Assembly (NCBI RefSeq): GCF_003254395.2
Contig: NC_037652.1
Location: 3,311,001 to 3,375,000 of the forward strand
Length of the DNA: 64,000 nucleotides
From: Apis mellifera
Lineage: Eukaryota; Arthropoda; Insecta; Hymenoptera; Apidae
Reading direction: 5' to 3'
The notes under the pieces were generated by a model that was not told where the DNA came from, ran no database searches, and worked only from the letters and a program-made list of their open reading frames with translations. Position 1 is the stretch's first letter. Each line of letters starts with the position of its first letter. The position numbers were made by a program, and so were the translations under genes. This document shows positions 1-12,600 of the stretch, piece after piece.

Positions 1-360
1 GATATTAGATTGATAGACTTGTAACAGTTGACTATTACCAACTTGTTATGGAAGGTTAATTGATTGCCATATTGGTTTCCTGTTGAACTATAATATTAAT
101 GGCATAGTTTGTTGGCTGTCTTATTGTGAAAGATAGATTGTTATGGGAAGTTACTTGAGATAATATTGAAAGTTTCAGGAAGTTTGTAGTGTTGGAGTTT
201 GATGAAGTTAGAGATTTGCAAATAAAATAAAATTAAATAGAGAATCATGCTTTTCAATCGAGTTAAATCATGAGTCTATCGTTAAATCATATTCGCTTAA
301 TTAACTGGAGAGATTTATGATTTAGAGATTCATGACTTGATTCGAGAGAGATTTGTTTTC
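1..360 (-). other. Start of Oamb intron 8 (window edge)
   Basis: AT-rich sequence past the exon 8 donor. I see no convincing tail exon here, so the C-terminal exon lies beyond the window. Confidence 0.5.
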
Positions 361-367
361 ACTCACC
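361..367 (-). other. Splice donor of exon 8 overlapping an in-frame stop
   Basis: The donor AG|GTGAGT matches the consensus. Read without splicing, AG plus G gives Arg and the next codon is TGA. Intron retention would therefore produce a receptor with almost no C-terminal tail. Confidence 0.75.
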
Positions 368-677
368 TCATCGCTAATTGACTTCCATCGCTGCCGCGTC
401 TCAAAGTGTTCGTCCGCCGTTTGCAGAAGCACTTGCAGATGATACTTTTGAACGCGAACCGGAAGTCCTTGCTAAACAGCGCGTAGATACACGGATTTAT
501 TGCGGAGTTGCAGTAGCCTAGCCAAAACAGTACGCTAAACACAGTGGGGTGGATGCAGTTGCGGCAAAAGGCGCGCACCAAGTACATTGTGAAGAAAGGA
601 AGCCAGCAGAGGATGAACCCGCCGACGATGATGCCCAGTGTCTTCGCCGCCTTCGTCTCCATTCGAAATCTCTTCAC
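367..677 (-). CDS. Oamb: Oamb coding exon 8: TM6, TM7, start of C-tail; gene continues outside window
   Basis: 311 bases, residues 404-506 plus two bases. It encodes VKRFRMETKAAKTLGII, TM6 with CWLPFF, ECL3 RAFCRNCIHPT, TM7 with NSAINPCIY, and helix 8 with the Cys cluster CKCFC (484-488). Acceptor TGATCCAG|GTG. It ends ATGAG|GTGAGT at 366, so the rest of the tail is encoded outside the window. If this donor is not used, the frame stops after one more residue (AGG TGA). Confidence 0.95.
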
Positions 678-3600
678 CTGGATCATTGTAATAACTTTAT
701 GTATTCCTCAACTTACTCTCTGCAAATTTTTCACATTCATTTTATTATTCATTTATTATTCTTCTTTAAATTAATTTGCCTTTTATCATTTCCTTACAAT
801 TTTATATAAATTAATCAACCTATAATATTAAATTATAATTTGATTTTAGAATTAATATCTATAAAAATATATATATATATCTATATAATACCTATATAAA
901 TTAATCAACTTATAATATTAAATTATAATTTGATTTTAGAATTAGAATTACAATTAGTATTTATAATTTTGACATAAACTATTAACATTATATATATCTA
1001 TATAATATCTATATAAATTAATCAATCTATAATATTAAATTATAATTTGATTTTAGAATTAGTATTTATAATTTTGATATAAACTATTATGTCAAACTAA
1101 CAGCACAAATGTTTATCACAATATCAGTTCAATCAATTATCCTCTTTTACAATTTTAAATATTTCAAAAGATTGTGCAATACCTGAGCTTTAATATTTCT
1201 CTTCCCCATCTTCATCACCCTTGGCTTCTCCTCGGTGACTTGAGTGAGCTCCCGCAACGACATCTCATCACCCATCATTTGACTCTCGCAGCTGTTCCTC
1301 CTGCTAGGTCTTCTGGTGCTTCCAACCCTGTTGATGCCGCTCACCTGTCGCGAACGTATCGAGACCACGTTTAACGACACCGTTCCCTCGATATTTTCCT
1401 CGAGAGACACACTTCCAACGTGTCACCAGAATTTTACGATTTCACGATCGTGAAATCCGTTTTCTATCGTAAAATCGAAACCCATTTTCGCTACGCTCTG
1501 TTCGTTCTCTGTTCGCTATTTTCAGGATTTTATCGGATGTCGCAAAGATGGACAAATTATTGATTCGAGGCTATTGGGGAGAGGAGAAGTTGAGAAATTT
1601 TTCTCTCTCTCTTTTTTTTTTTATTTTTTTTTATTTATTCCATGCAAGAAAATTTCTATCGTTTCTTTCACGTTGTTTCAAAATATCTAATCCAACGATT
1701 GTTGCGACGTAAAATTGCATGTGTGATAGATTGTGCACGTGCAAGATTTTTCTTCTTCAATGCTTCTATTCTCTCAAGGCTTTTCTTTCAGATTATTGTA
1801 TAAGCTACGAAAAATATTTACGTATATATTTTCCAATAAGGTCTTTTTTATCAGGCTTTATATTTCTTTATTATTTATAGTAGCGTGAAAATCAAATTTA
1901 AATAGGGAAATAATAATAATAGTTAAATGATAAACAATTTAATGTATAAATTAATTTTATAATGGATGCAATAGTATTTTTGCATTTATTGCATGCTTTA
2001 TTAAAACTTAGACAATAATCTTGAAAATGATATATTTTATTTTTTACCACAAAAAAAATGATAAATAAATCTTTCTTGATTATTATTTTATAAGTATGGA
2101 ATTTTCGCTTCACCGAGATTGATGAATAAATTTTGAAATAACATCTTTTTCATGGGAGCCAAGAGTTAAAGATGGAAAAAGCTGTGGACGGATTTTTATT
2201 CGTGCAAAGCTCTTGGACAAAGATTTCGAGGCGCGTTGATGCATATTTATGGCTCCCTGTAAACGTTCTCTGACTTCTCTCTTTCGCGCGATTTACATTT
2301 CAGAAAATTTGATTGCACGAGGCAAAGAGTATTTCGATTTCGATTTTTCCGAAGAATTATTTATATATATATATTATATAAATAAAATAAATTGATTCGA
2401 AGAAAAATATTTTCTTTAAATAAATTTTTAATCATTAGATTATAGATATTTATTTTGACAAGAATAAAAATTATCAATTTATATGCAAAAATTTTCAATA
2501 GAAAATGATTAGCAATCTCAATAATCTTCCCTTTTCATGTAAATATAATTGGAAAATTAAATTTTTCCACAAGGGAGGAATAATATTAAAGGAATTTCTA
2601 TGAGAGAGTTAATTCATTCACGTTTAAGTTACCTTTAAATGAGTGCTTCTGGGGGTTGGACACAATTGGCTGTGCGTCTGCCCATTGCTGTAATGCACAG
2701 AGGTCTGAGAACACTTGGATGGCGTTCTTTCGAGGGTGTTACACTTTGTATTCAACGTCTCCGTGCTCGGATACGACACCGAGATTTTTATCTTCTCCCT
2801 TTTCACCGAGCACCGACTGTTCGACTCGGGGCTCCTCGGACTTCCGTTGTTGCTCCCATTGTGCACGCTTCCTCGGCCACGATGGATCCTCAAGGTCAAC
2901 CTCTCTTCGTCGAATCTGTATCACAATTCGTAGCACTATTTTTCATAATCCATTTATATAAACTTTTTAAACAAATTAAAGATGAGAGATAAATGATGAC
3001 TCAAAATTGTCTTTGATTTTATGTAGATTGTGTTATAATTAAAAAGTAATCAATTACAAGAAATTTCATATTTATGAAATATATAATTACTAATTTAACA
3101 TTTCAAAATTAATTCCACTTAACTAACCATTAATTTATATTAAAAGAGAACATCTTGAAATGTTAAATTAGTAATTATATATTTCATAAATATAAAATTA
3201 GTTAAGTGGAATTAATTTGAATTTGATTTTGACATTGATTTTATTATAATTCAAAATTTTAATAATAAAATAAGTAGGTTTAATAGCTAATAATGTTTGA
3301 TAGTTACTTAATTCTGAATGATTGTTTATTGAAAGAAGCCATTCAACAATCCAAATACTCAGAGACTCAATTTTACCTAGAGCCAAACATTTTCGAACTC
3401 TTTGTCGTGCGGAAGCCTTGATTAATAGCCTTTGTGGTGGAGACGGCCGCGTTATAGATCCTCCAGTAGAAAAACAGCATGACCAACATCGGTATATAGA
3501 AAGAACCAAGAGCGCTGCAAATAAGTTTTTAATTTAGTACAGAAAAAGAGAGGGGAAGAGAGGGAGAGAGACAGAGTTAAAGAGGATAATTTCGTTTCAA

Positions 3601-6600
3601 GATAGGGTTGGCGCTCATCCCTTGGGCATTCTTAGACGAGTTTAATGGAGCCACCTGTTAAATCCCTACTTCGTTCTGTCTCGTTTCGCTTCTTCGACAG
3701 GATTAATTATAATTTTATTTTTTTAATTTCCGTTATTGAGTTGTGGTATTTTATCGAGGCTTTAAAAGACTCAAAATTGAAAAAGGAATTGATTAAGGAG
3801 TAATTTGAAGATTTTGATGAGAGATTATAAAATGGAGTTTAATTTTAAATTAAATGGTTGGTTGTTTCTTCTTCTATTTTTTTCATATTTGCAATTTTTG
3901 TTATTCTTTTATTTCTCAAATTTTTATTTAAGATGAACATCCGGAAGAAGAGTGTATGTTATAAAATTTTATAAAATTTACAGGAAAAAATATAATTTAT
4001 TGCACATTGTAAGAATTAAAGGAGGAGCATTTTTCATTGTGGGACAAAATTGTTGTGTTATACCAGCTGCTTTTTTAATTACCCCAGTGAGCAATAAACT
4101 GTTTTTATTTTCCTGTAGATTTTATGAAATAACATACATATTTCTTTTAGATATTTCATTCATCTCTTTTTTTTAATTTATTTCTACCACTTTTTGTTAC
4201 TTCTTTCATTCTCTATTTTTAATTCCTTTCTAATTTTATTATCTTCCTTTCGTTCTCTTTTTCATATTATTTTCACATTTGTATCATCTTTTATCTTTTG
4301 TAAAGTTTCTTTTCCAATTTCTTTTATAATTTTTCACCTTTCCTATTTTCCTATTCTTCTTCCTTCTTTGAAATAATCCATTTCATCTTCAATACCCTCC
4401 TTTCTTATACATAAACAACTTACTTTCTTAAAACAAAATCTAGAACTAGCCATTACGTTTTTCATTTTCCCTGCAACGCATAATTTCATCATTACAATTG
4501 AAACGAAGACAGGGGGGAACACATACGTATCGAAAGCGCGCACTGGCGTTTTCCATTGAATTTCCAGTTTCGCTTTGACATATCTTTTTCTACACGAGGC
4601 CAGGATGGAAAGATACGAAACCCTCGCGCTCGCAGATAGCCTTGTAAACTTCGTGTCTATGGATAAAGCTACTGTTTGTCTACAGTATTGCTCTTTGTAT
4701 CAGATAAGAGATCAAGTTGTGCCCCTTTTGTTGACACGCTCACAATAGATGCTGATGAATAGAGGCCGCTTTATCTTCTATCTTTCGATCGCCATGATGG
4801 AAAAAGCGAAATGAACTCTATGCTATGAAATTGCACGTGTCACGATCCAATGAATTTTATTGTATTATTCCAGCCGGGGAAATTATGCTTTTAATTTAAA
4901 GATAATTTTAAGATAAACGACGAATTAGCGCGAATTAATTTTTCGATAAATCGAATTTAACAGAAGACGAATATTTAATTAATATCGTTCAGACGGAAAA
5001 TTAATCTTGATAAATTTTAGAAATATTAGATATAGACTTTGAATTGCGACGAAGAAGATTAATTTACATCGATTGATTTAATTGAAACGATGCATTTAAA
5101 TATTTAAATATTAAATATTAAAAATTTATTAATATAATATTAAATATTAAAATATTAAAAATTATAATATTTAAATAAAAGAAGGGAGATTTTAAGAAAA
5201 GAAATTTTAGATACCAAAATTAAATTCAATACAAAGAATATTAATTACTTTTCTATATTGAATAAAAATATTTCATAAAAAAGTATCCAAGACATTTTGG
5301 ATTTTTAAAAAATCACGTTATAAATTCGTGAATCTAGGAAGCTTTCGATGCAAGAAACGAATTCGTTACATCATCGATTATTAATTCTTCCCGAGCAATT
5401 TTACATTCGCAGTGAAAAGGTTTGAAATATCACGGGCAAAGTGAAAATGATAACAACGGGAACGAGACATCGTAAATTTATCCGGCATCGGGGATGGAAC
5501 ATTAACCGTCTACTCAGTAGCTGATTTAGATGCAACGTCGGGCATAAACCGGCGTGGATTGATGAACACGCCGATCGCGATAACGCGGTAAGAATAGACA
5601 CGATGTTTGCCAGAAAATTTCAGACCCGGCTCTCCACGGCTTAATAATCTTCAAGGCGGATCACATCCGCCCGGACCTCGATTACGCGTGTAATTTCGCT
5701 TCGTTGTATTCTTCTTGTGTTAATCGTGATTTGATTATTCGATCGATCGAAAAAAATTGTACTCGAGATAATTTTGAGATGGAATTTTGGAAGGGGATGG
5801 AGAGTTAGAGCTTGAGATTCGATAGAAGCTGTTAGAAAACAAATATTGATTAAATTAAATTTGGAGACTTTACAATTTTTGTGAAGAGATTTTGTAATTT
5901 TTTTTTTTTTAATGGAAAGTTTCTTAGTACTTGAAAATCTTTTATTCCAAATTAAATAAGATCCCTCAAATTCTCTCCATTAATAATTCTGATTGGCAGA
6001 GTTAATGTTGAAACTGTGGGATTAAGCGGGAATCCAGGTGTGTTTCGAAACTCTGAAGCATCAAAGCGTCGGAATATCATAATATTTCAACTATCAAAGC
6101 CTCGAGGTATCATAACTTATAGCGTTAAAGTGGCGAGATGTCGAAATGTTCTAGTATGTAAGAAACGAAACTTTACGATCTCTCGTCTCGGAGCTGTATT
6201 TTCTATTTCTGGGAATTCAAGATTTGTAAGATTTACAGCACATTATTTAAACCCTGACTCTAATTTCTATTATTTCGATTTTCCGAATCGATTCGCACCT
6301 AATTTCCATCTTGTTTATTTTACAAATAGATCCAACTGTACGTCCAATTTTTCAAATTTTTTTCAAAATTGAATAAATTTATAAATCTCCCTCGAAAAAT
6401 TATCGTACCAATTACTCCAATCTCTTTAATTAACCAATTATCTTAATTAACGATCCTCTTCATTCTTCGAGAAATTCGAAACGTTAAAATTTTCATCCCA
6501 ATTAGCTTGCAAATCCTTTTAAAAAGTTTCCTCACCTCGATCACCTCCATAGTTTTCTAACAAGTAATCTTAATCTTCATTAAGATTCTTCGCTCACAAA

Positions 6601-9600
6601 TTTATAGCCTAGAGAATTCAAACACAAATTTTCACCCAAATTACCTCACAAACTCTCTTCAAAAAGTGTAATTTATCTCAACTTTCCCTCTAAAATTATT
6701 ACTCCATCCAAAAAATTCATTGAACGTTACAATTTCCAATCCAATAGTTTTACAAATTAAAAGAATTCTCTTCTAAAATTCCCTCAAAAATTCAAATCCT
6801 ATAATTTTCATTCCAATCATCCTTATATTAATTGTCTCTCTTAATCTTCTCAAACTTTTCTCAAACTTGTCAAACAACTTTCAACTTTCTGTTTCAAAAT
6901 TCCCCAAAAAATTCAAATCCTATAATTTTCATTCCAATCATCCTTATATTAATTATCTCTCTCAACTTTCTCAAATTTTTCTCAAACAACTTTCAACTTT
7001 CTCTTCCAAAATTCCCCAAAAATTCAAATCCTATAATTTTCATTCTAATCATTCTTATATTAATTGTATCTCTCAAACTTTTCTCAAACAACTTTCAACT
7101 TTCTCTTCCAAAATTCCCCAAAAAATTCAAATCCTATAATTTTTATTCCAATCATCCTTATATTAATTGTTTCTCAATCTTCTCAAACTTGCCAAACAAT
7201 TTTCAACTTTCTCTTCCAAAATTCTCCAAAAAATTCAAATCCTATAATTTTCATTCCAATCATCCTTATATTAATTGTATCTCTCAACCTTCTTAAACAA
7301 CTTTCAACTTTCTCTTCCAAAATTCCCCAAAAAATTCAAATCCTATAATTTTCATTCCAATCATCCTTATATTAATTGTATCTCTCAACTTTCTCAAACT
7401 TTCTCAAACTTGCCAAACAACTTTCAAACCCTAAAATTTTCATCTCCATCACTTTACAAAAACTCTTTTAATTAAAACTCCTTCACTCCTTCCCAATTCC
7501 CCATCTCTCACAAAATTCTCCACTCTCCAGAGAAGAAGTTTTCAACCTTCCTTTGAAAAATCAACCCTCTAGACAAAACAAAAAGAAAAAAAGTAATAAT
7601 TCTGGAGGGTTGAGAGAAGGATTTCTATAAAACTTTTTATATAACTCACCTATAAACGACGTAGCCGGCATCGTTGGTCAGCTCGCAGATCCAAGGACAC
7701 GGTTTCACGGGGACGAAGATGGTGGTGGTGTTGAATGGTCCGTTTTGAGCAAACGTCATGTTGTACGCGGGATGAGACTACGTGAACAAGGGTAAGAAAA
7801 GTAATAGAAAATGGCAGAAGAGTTGCTACGAATTGTCGAAATTAGTGATAATTACCCGTTTGTCTTTCCAACCGACCAGGGGTGGGAAGCAGATGACGAA
7901 GCTCAAGATCCACACGGTTGCAACCAGCAGCCTTGCTCTCCTCGGCGACATGATCTGAGGTTTCGAAAATTCAAAATGATTTCATGCTTTCAATTAATTC
8001 CAATTAATTTGTTATTTCTTTCAACACAAAAATGATTTGTTAATTTTATTTGATTGATATAAAATGGAAATTTAATTCAATTTAAGAATAAGTTTTTTAA
8101 TTTATATTAAAATATATAATGTATTATTGATTCAAAATGATGAGAAGTATCAAAATATTTGTGAAGATTAAAATTAAATTACTTTTATCTTTGGTAAAAT
8201 TTCTTAATCTTTCCAAGAATTTAATTTAATGAAAATTACAAATGAATCATTTGCAAATTTCTGGGAATTAAGATTAAGAAAAATTAACAAATCGAAGCGT
8301 GAATTCAAATGTTCGTTTCACGTGGAACAATTCGATCGATCAATTAAAGCCGTTCCAAAGCCAGGAACGTCGAATTCATTGTCCATTGGACAAGAGAACA
8401 GAGGCGCTATGTATAAGCGGAGGGGAGTAACCAAGTAGGGGACAAATGGCTTCATCGAGCGTTTCATCGTACACCTGTTCCACGAAATCGAATAATCGGT
8501 AAATGGTACTTGCCTGAGGATAACTGACTGGCCTGGTCACAGCTAAGTATCTATCCAGGCTGATGGCGCACAAATTCAATATCGACGCGGTGCACATCCA
8601 TACGTCGACCGCCAGCCAGATGGAGCACCATAGATCACCGAATATCCACACCTTTGAAAGCCGAATCGCATAGGAATCCATTAGGTTTCGAAATCTATTT
8701 TACGTCCCGCCTCGTCTTTCAACTTTGGCGAGACATTGTTCTATGCGAACTATGGCATATTACGTGTAATTCCAATAATGAAATACATTTCGTGGATTAT
8801 TTTTGGATTTTCTAACAATATTCTTTCAAAGATTTTTGAAAACGATTGATGATAAAATCGAAGTAAAATAATTTCGAAAAGGATAGATTTCTTTTCTTTC
8901 CTCCTTTCGTAAGAAACCTAACCTAAAAATTGAAAGATATCCAACCACTTTTCCTCCACGTATCGTATAAATTTTCCACGATGGCTTTATGGTTTCTCGT
9001 TATCCTCTCGTTTTTCCTCTCATTTTAGACGGACCTCAGCGTTGTTCATCCATCCACGTTTCGATACATCCCTCTATGCTGTACAATACCTTTATCCATC
9101 CTTTACTCTGCGTTTCAATCTCCTCGAAACCAATATTCTTTCTCTCTCTCTTTCTCTCTCTTTATATATATATATCCTATCCATACGAGCAAACTTGACT
9201 CGAGAATGTCGCTCGAATTCGTGTGTACGATACATAATGCACGAGAAGGTGAATTTACGTTCTCAAACGAAGCACAAGTTTTTCGAGACTTTTGTTGTAC
9301 ATTTGTTGAACGTTTGTATTTTTGAAAAAATATTTATAGATGTGAACGAATATGTTGTTATAATTTTAACTTTGTTAATTTAGAAATAATGAAAATATAA
9401 TGATGATTTAATTAATTAATTTCAACAAATGCTTGATCTATAAATCGAGTTGTAATTTTTGATTAAATATGATTTAATTAATTAGGATAATTCGAAAGTA
9501 AATTGGAATATCGGAGGAGTAGAAAAGTGGCCTTAATTGTTTTCCAATTTATCTTGCATTGTTCCAAGGTAAATTGAGAACTGATCAAGTGTACTCTTCT

Positions 9601-12600
9601 GCTTCTTATATATCCTCCTTCCCCGATATTTCAATCTTTCAATTTCCCTTCCAATATTACTAATGAATTATATAATTTTAGTTTCAAGCATGGAAAGAGG
9701 GCGCTTAAGAATATTATAACAATTACATATTATTCTAAAATAAATTAACAATCGATTATACTTTTTCTTCTAACCCTCCAATTTACCTTCAGATCAAATT
9801 TTATGTTACATAATAATCCCAAAAATTAATTAATTAATCCTATAATAATCATTAATCAATTATATAATATTTTCAATATACAAAATTTAAAAAAAATCAC
9901 TTCGATCAACATACTTTATATTTTCTTCCTCCAATTCAAAAACTCCTTCCAACCCCTTAATGCTCGTCAGACACGAACAGAATTTCGATTATACCGTATC
10001 TTATAATTAATTGTACATAATATATAATTGTACATAATATATTAATTGTACATATAATAAATTTTACATAATAATCCCAAAAATTAATATCCTATAATAA
10101 TCATTAATCAATTATATAATATTTTCAATATACATAATTTAAAAAAAATCACTTCGATCAATATACTTTATATTTTCTTCCTCCAATTCAAAAATTTCTA
10201 TCCAACATCAGCCGATTTATAACAATTTTCCAATTCGAAAAATAGTCATAGAATCAAATCAAAAACTCCTTCCAACTACTCGACAGACACGAACAGAATT
10301 TCGATTATACCGTATATTATAATTAATTGTATAAATTTTACATAATAATCCCAAAAATTAATATCCTATAATAATCATTAATCAATTATATAATATTTTC
10401 AATATATATAATTTAAAAAAAATCACTTCGATCAATATACTTTATATTTTCTTCCTCCAATTCAAAAATTTCTACTTTCTAATTCCAATTATATCTATTT
10501 CTATCCAACATCAGTCGATTTATAATAATTTTCCAACTCGAAAAATAAACATAGATAAATTAAAAATTCCTTCCAACCCCTTAATGCTCGATAGACACGA
10601 ACAGAATTTCGATTATACCGTATATTATAATTAATTGTTTAAATTTTACATAATAATCCAAAAATTAATATCCTATAATAATCAATTATATAATATTTTC
10701 AATATACATAATTTAAAAAAAATCACTTCGATCAATATACTTTATATTTTCTTCCTCCAATTCAAAAATTTCTACTTTCTAATTCCGATTATATCTATTT
10801 CTATCCAACATCAGCCAATTTATAATAATTTTCCAACTCGAAAAATAGGCATAGAATCGAACAAATCAAAAACTCCTTCCAACCCCTCGATACTCGACAG
10901 AATTTCGATTATACCGTCGTATCCATCGACCTCAGCCATCACGACGCGTTATCTTCCAGCTAAGACGAGGAGGCGTTGAGCATAATGCACCCCCCGTGAG
11001 CTGCTGCCGCAACCGCCTCGCGCTGTGATTCAACCACGACGCCAACCACCTGTTTCGGAATTATCCTCGGCCACGCTCCTGTCCACGCTCTTGTTCGATT
11101 CGATTAATCCAACCCCCTCCCTCTCCTATCCACCCTCGCGATGCACGGCCGTTATTAATACCGGCCATTGGTCTGTTTCTGGTTAAGTTTCGGGGGGGGA
11201 CGTTAATTAACTTGTTCGTCATCGTCCACTGTTCGAGTTAATTTCGAAATGATTCGATGTAGATTAATTTGAATGGTGAAGACAGATAACAGTGTTGATC
11301 ATTTGTATTTATGCGTTATTATTATTATTATTATTAAATAAATATATATATATAAAATATATATTATTATTAAATAAATATTTCATGTTGTATTTATATA
11401 AAACATTGAAGATGGAAGATTGATATAAAGAAAATTGTATAACATCAAGATTTTAGTGTCAAACTTTGAATCTCAAGAAGCGCAACAATCTTCTTCACCC
11501 CCACCGAAATCCAACCCCCAAGAAACGTTCATCCTTCGAGGGTTGAATCACGACGAGAGGAAGGAAGGAAGGACGAGGGCAAACTGTTGCGCCTAACCCA
11601 CCCCCCTTTCACGGTTATTTCACTTCCTCGCGCTTTTTTCTTTAATCTTTTGCCAATCCTTCCCTGGATGATACCAAGGGGGTGTATCGATTCGAAGGGG
11701 TTGCTCTAACGGGAAGGATAATTGTCTCGAGGTGTTATTTGAACCTCAACCTTCAGCCTTTCTCTTACCTGGTTGCTGTAATTGAGGGAGGGTGAGTTTT
11801 TCTATTTCTCTCGAGTTTCTGCTAATTGGGGAACGATTTCGACCGTAATTTCGACGCATCGAGGATGATTTAATGATGGCTCTCCTCTTTTCTTTTCAAT
11901 GTTTTTTTATTAATTAGGTAATATTGGAAAAATGTATATTATTGTATAATTGTGTAGTTAATAATATTTTATATTATTCCTATTTATCGAGAATGATTTA
12001 ATGATGGTTCTCCTCTTTTCTTTTCAATGTTTTTTCATTAATTAGATAATATTGAAAAAATTGTATTATTGTATAATTGTGTAGTTAATAATATTTTATT
12101 GAATATAATTGTTTTTATTTATAATTCTAATTCTATAACTTTTCTATTATAATTCTATAACTCTTCTATTTATAATTCTAGGCAATAACAATTGGAGGAA
12201 AACAATTTACTCCTATTCATCGAGGATGATTTAATGATGGTTCTCCTCTTTTCTTTTCAATATTGTTTCATTAATTAGGTAATATTGGAAAAATTGTATT
12301 ATTGTATAATTGTGTAGTTAATAATATTTTATTGAATGTAATTGTTTTTATTTATAATTCTAGGTAATAACAATTGGAGGAAAACAATTTACTCCTATTC
12401 ATCGAGGATGATTTAATGATGCTTCTCCTTTTTTCTTTTCAATATTTTTTCATTAATTAGGTAATATTGGAAAAATTGTACTATTGTATAATTGTGTAGT
12501 TAATAATATTTTATATTATTCCTATTCATCGAGGATGATTTAATGATGCTTCTCCTCTTTTCTTTTCAATGTTTTTTCATTAATTAGGTAATATTGGAAA

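Noticed and set aside
6832..7475. Four overlapping 66-154-codon frames with repeated NFQLSLPKFPK-type motifs
   Set aside because: They are readings of the 105 bp minisatellite in different frames, within an intron.
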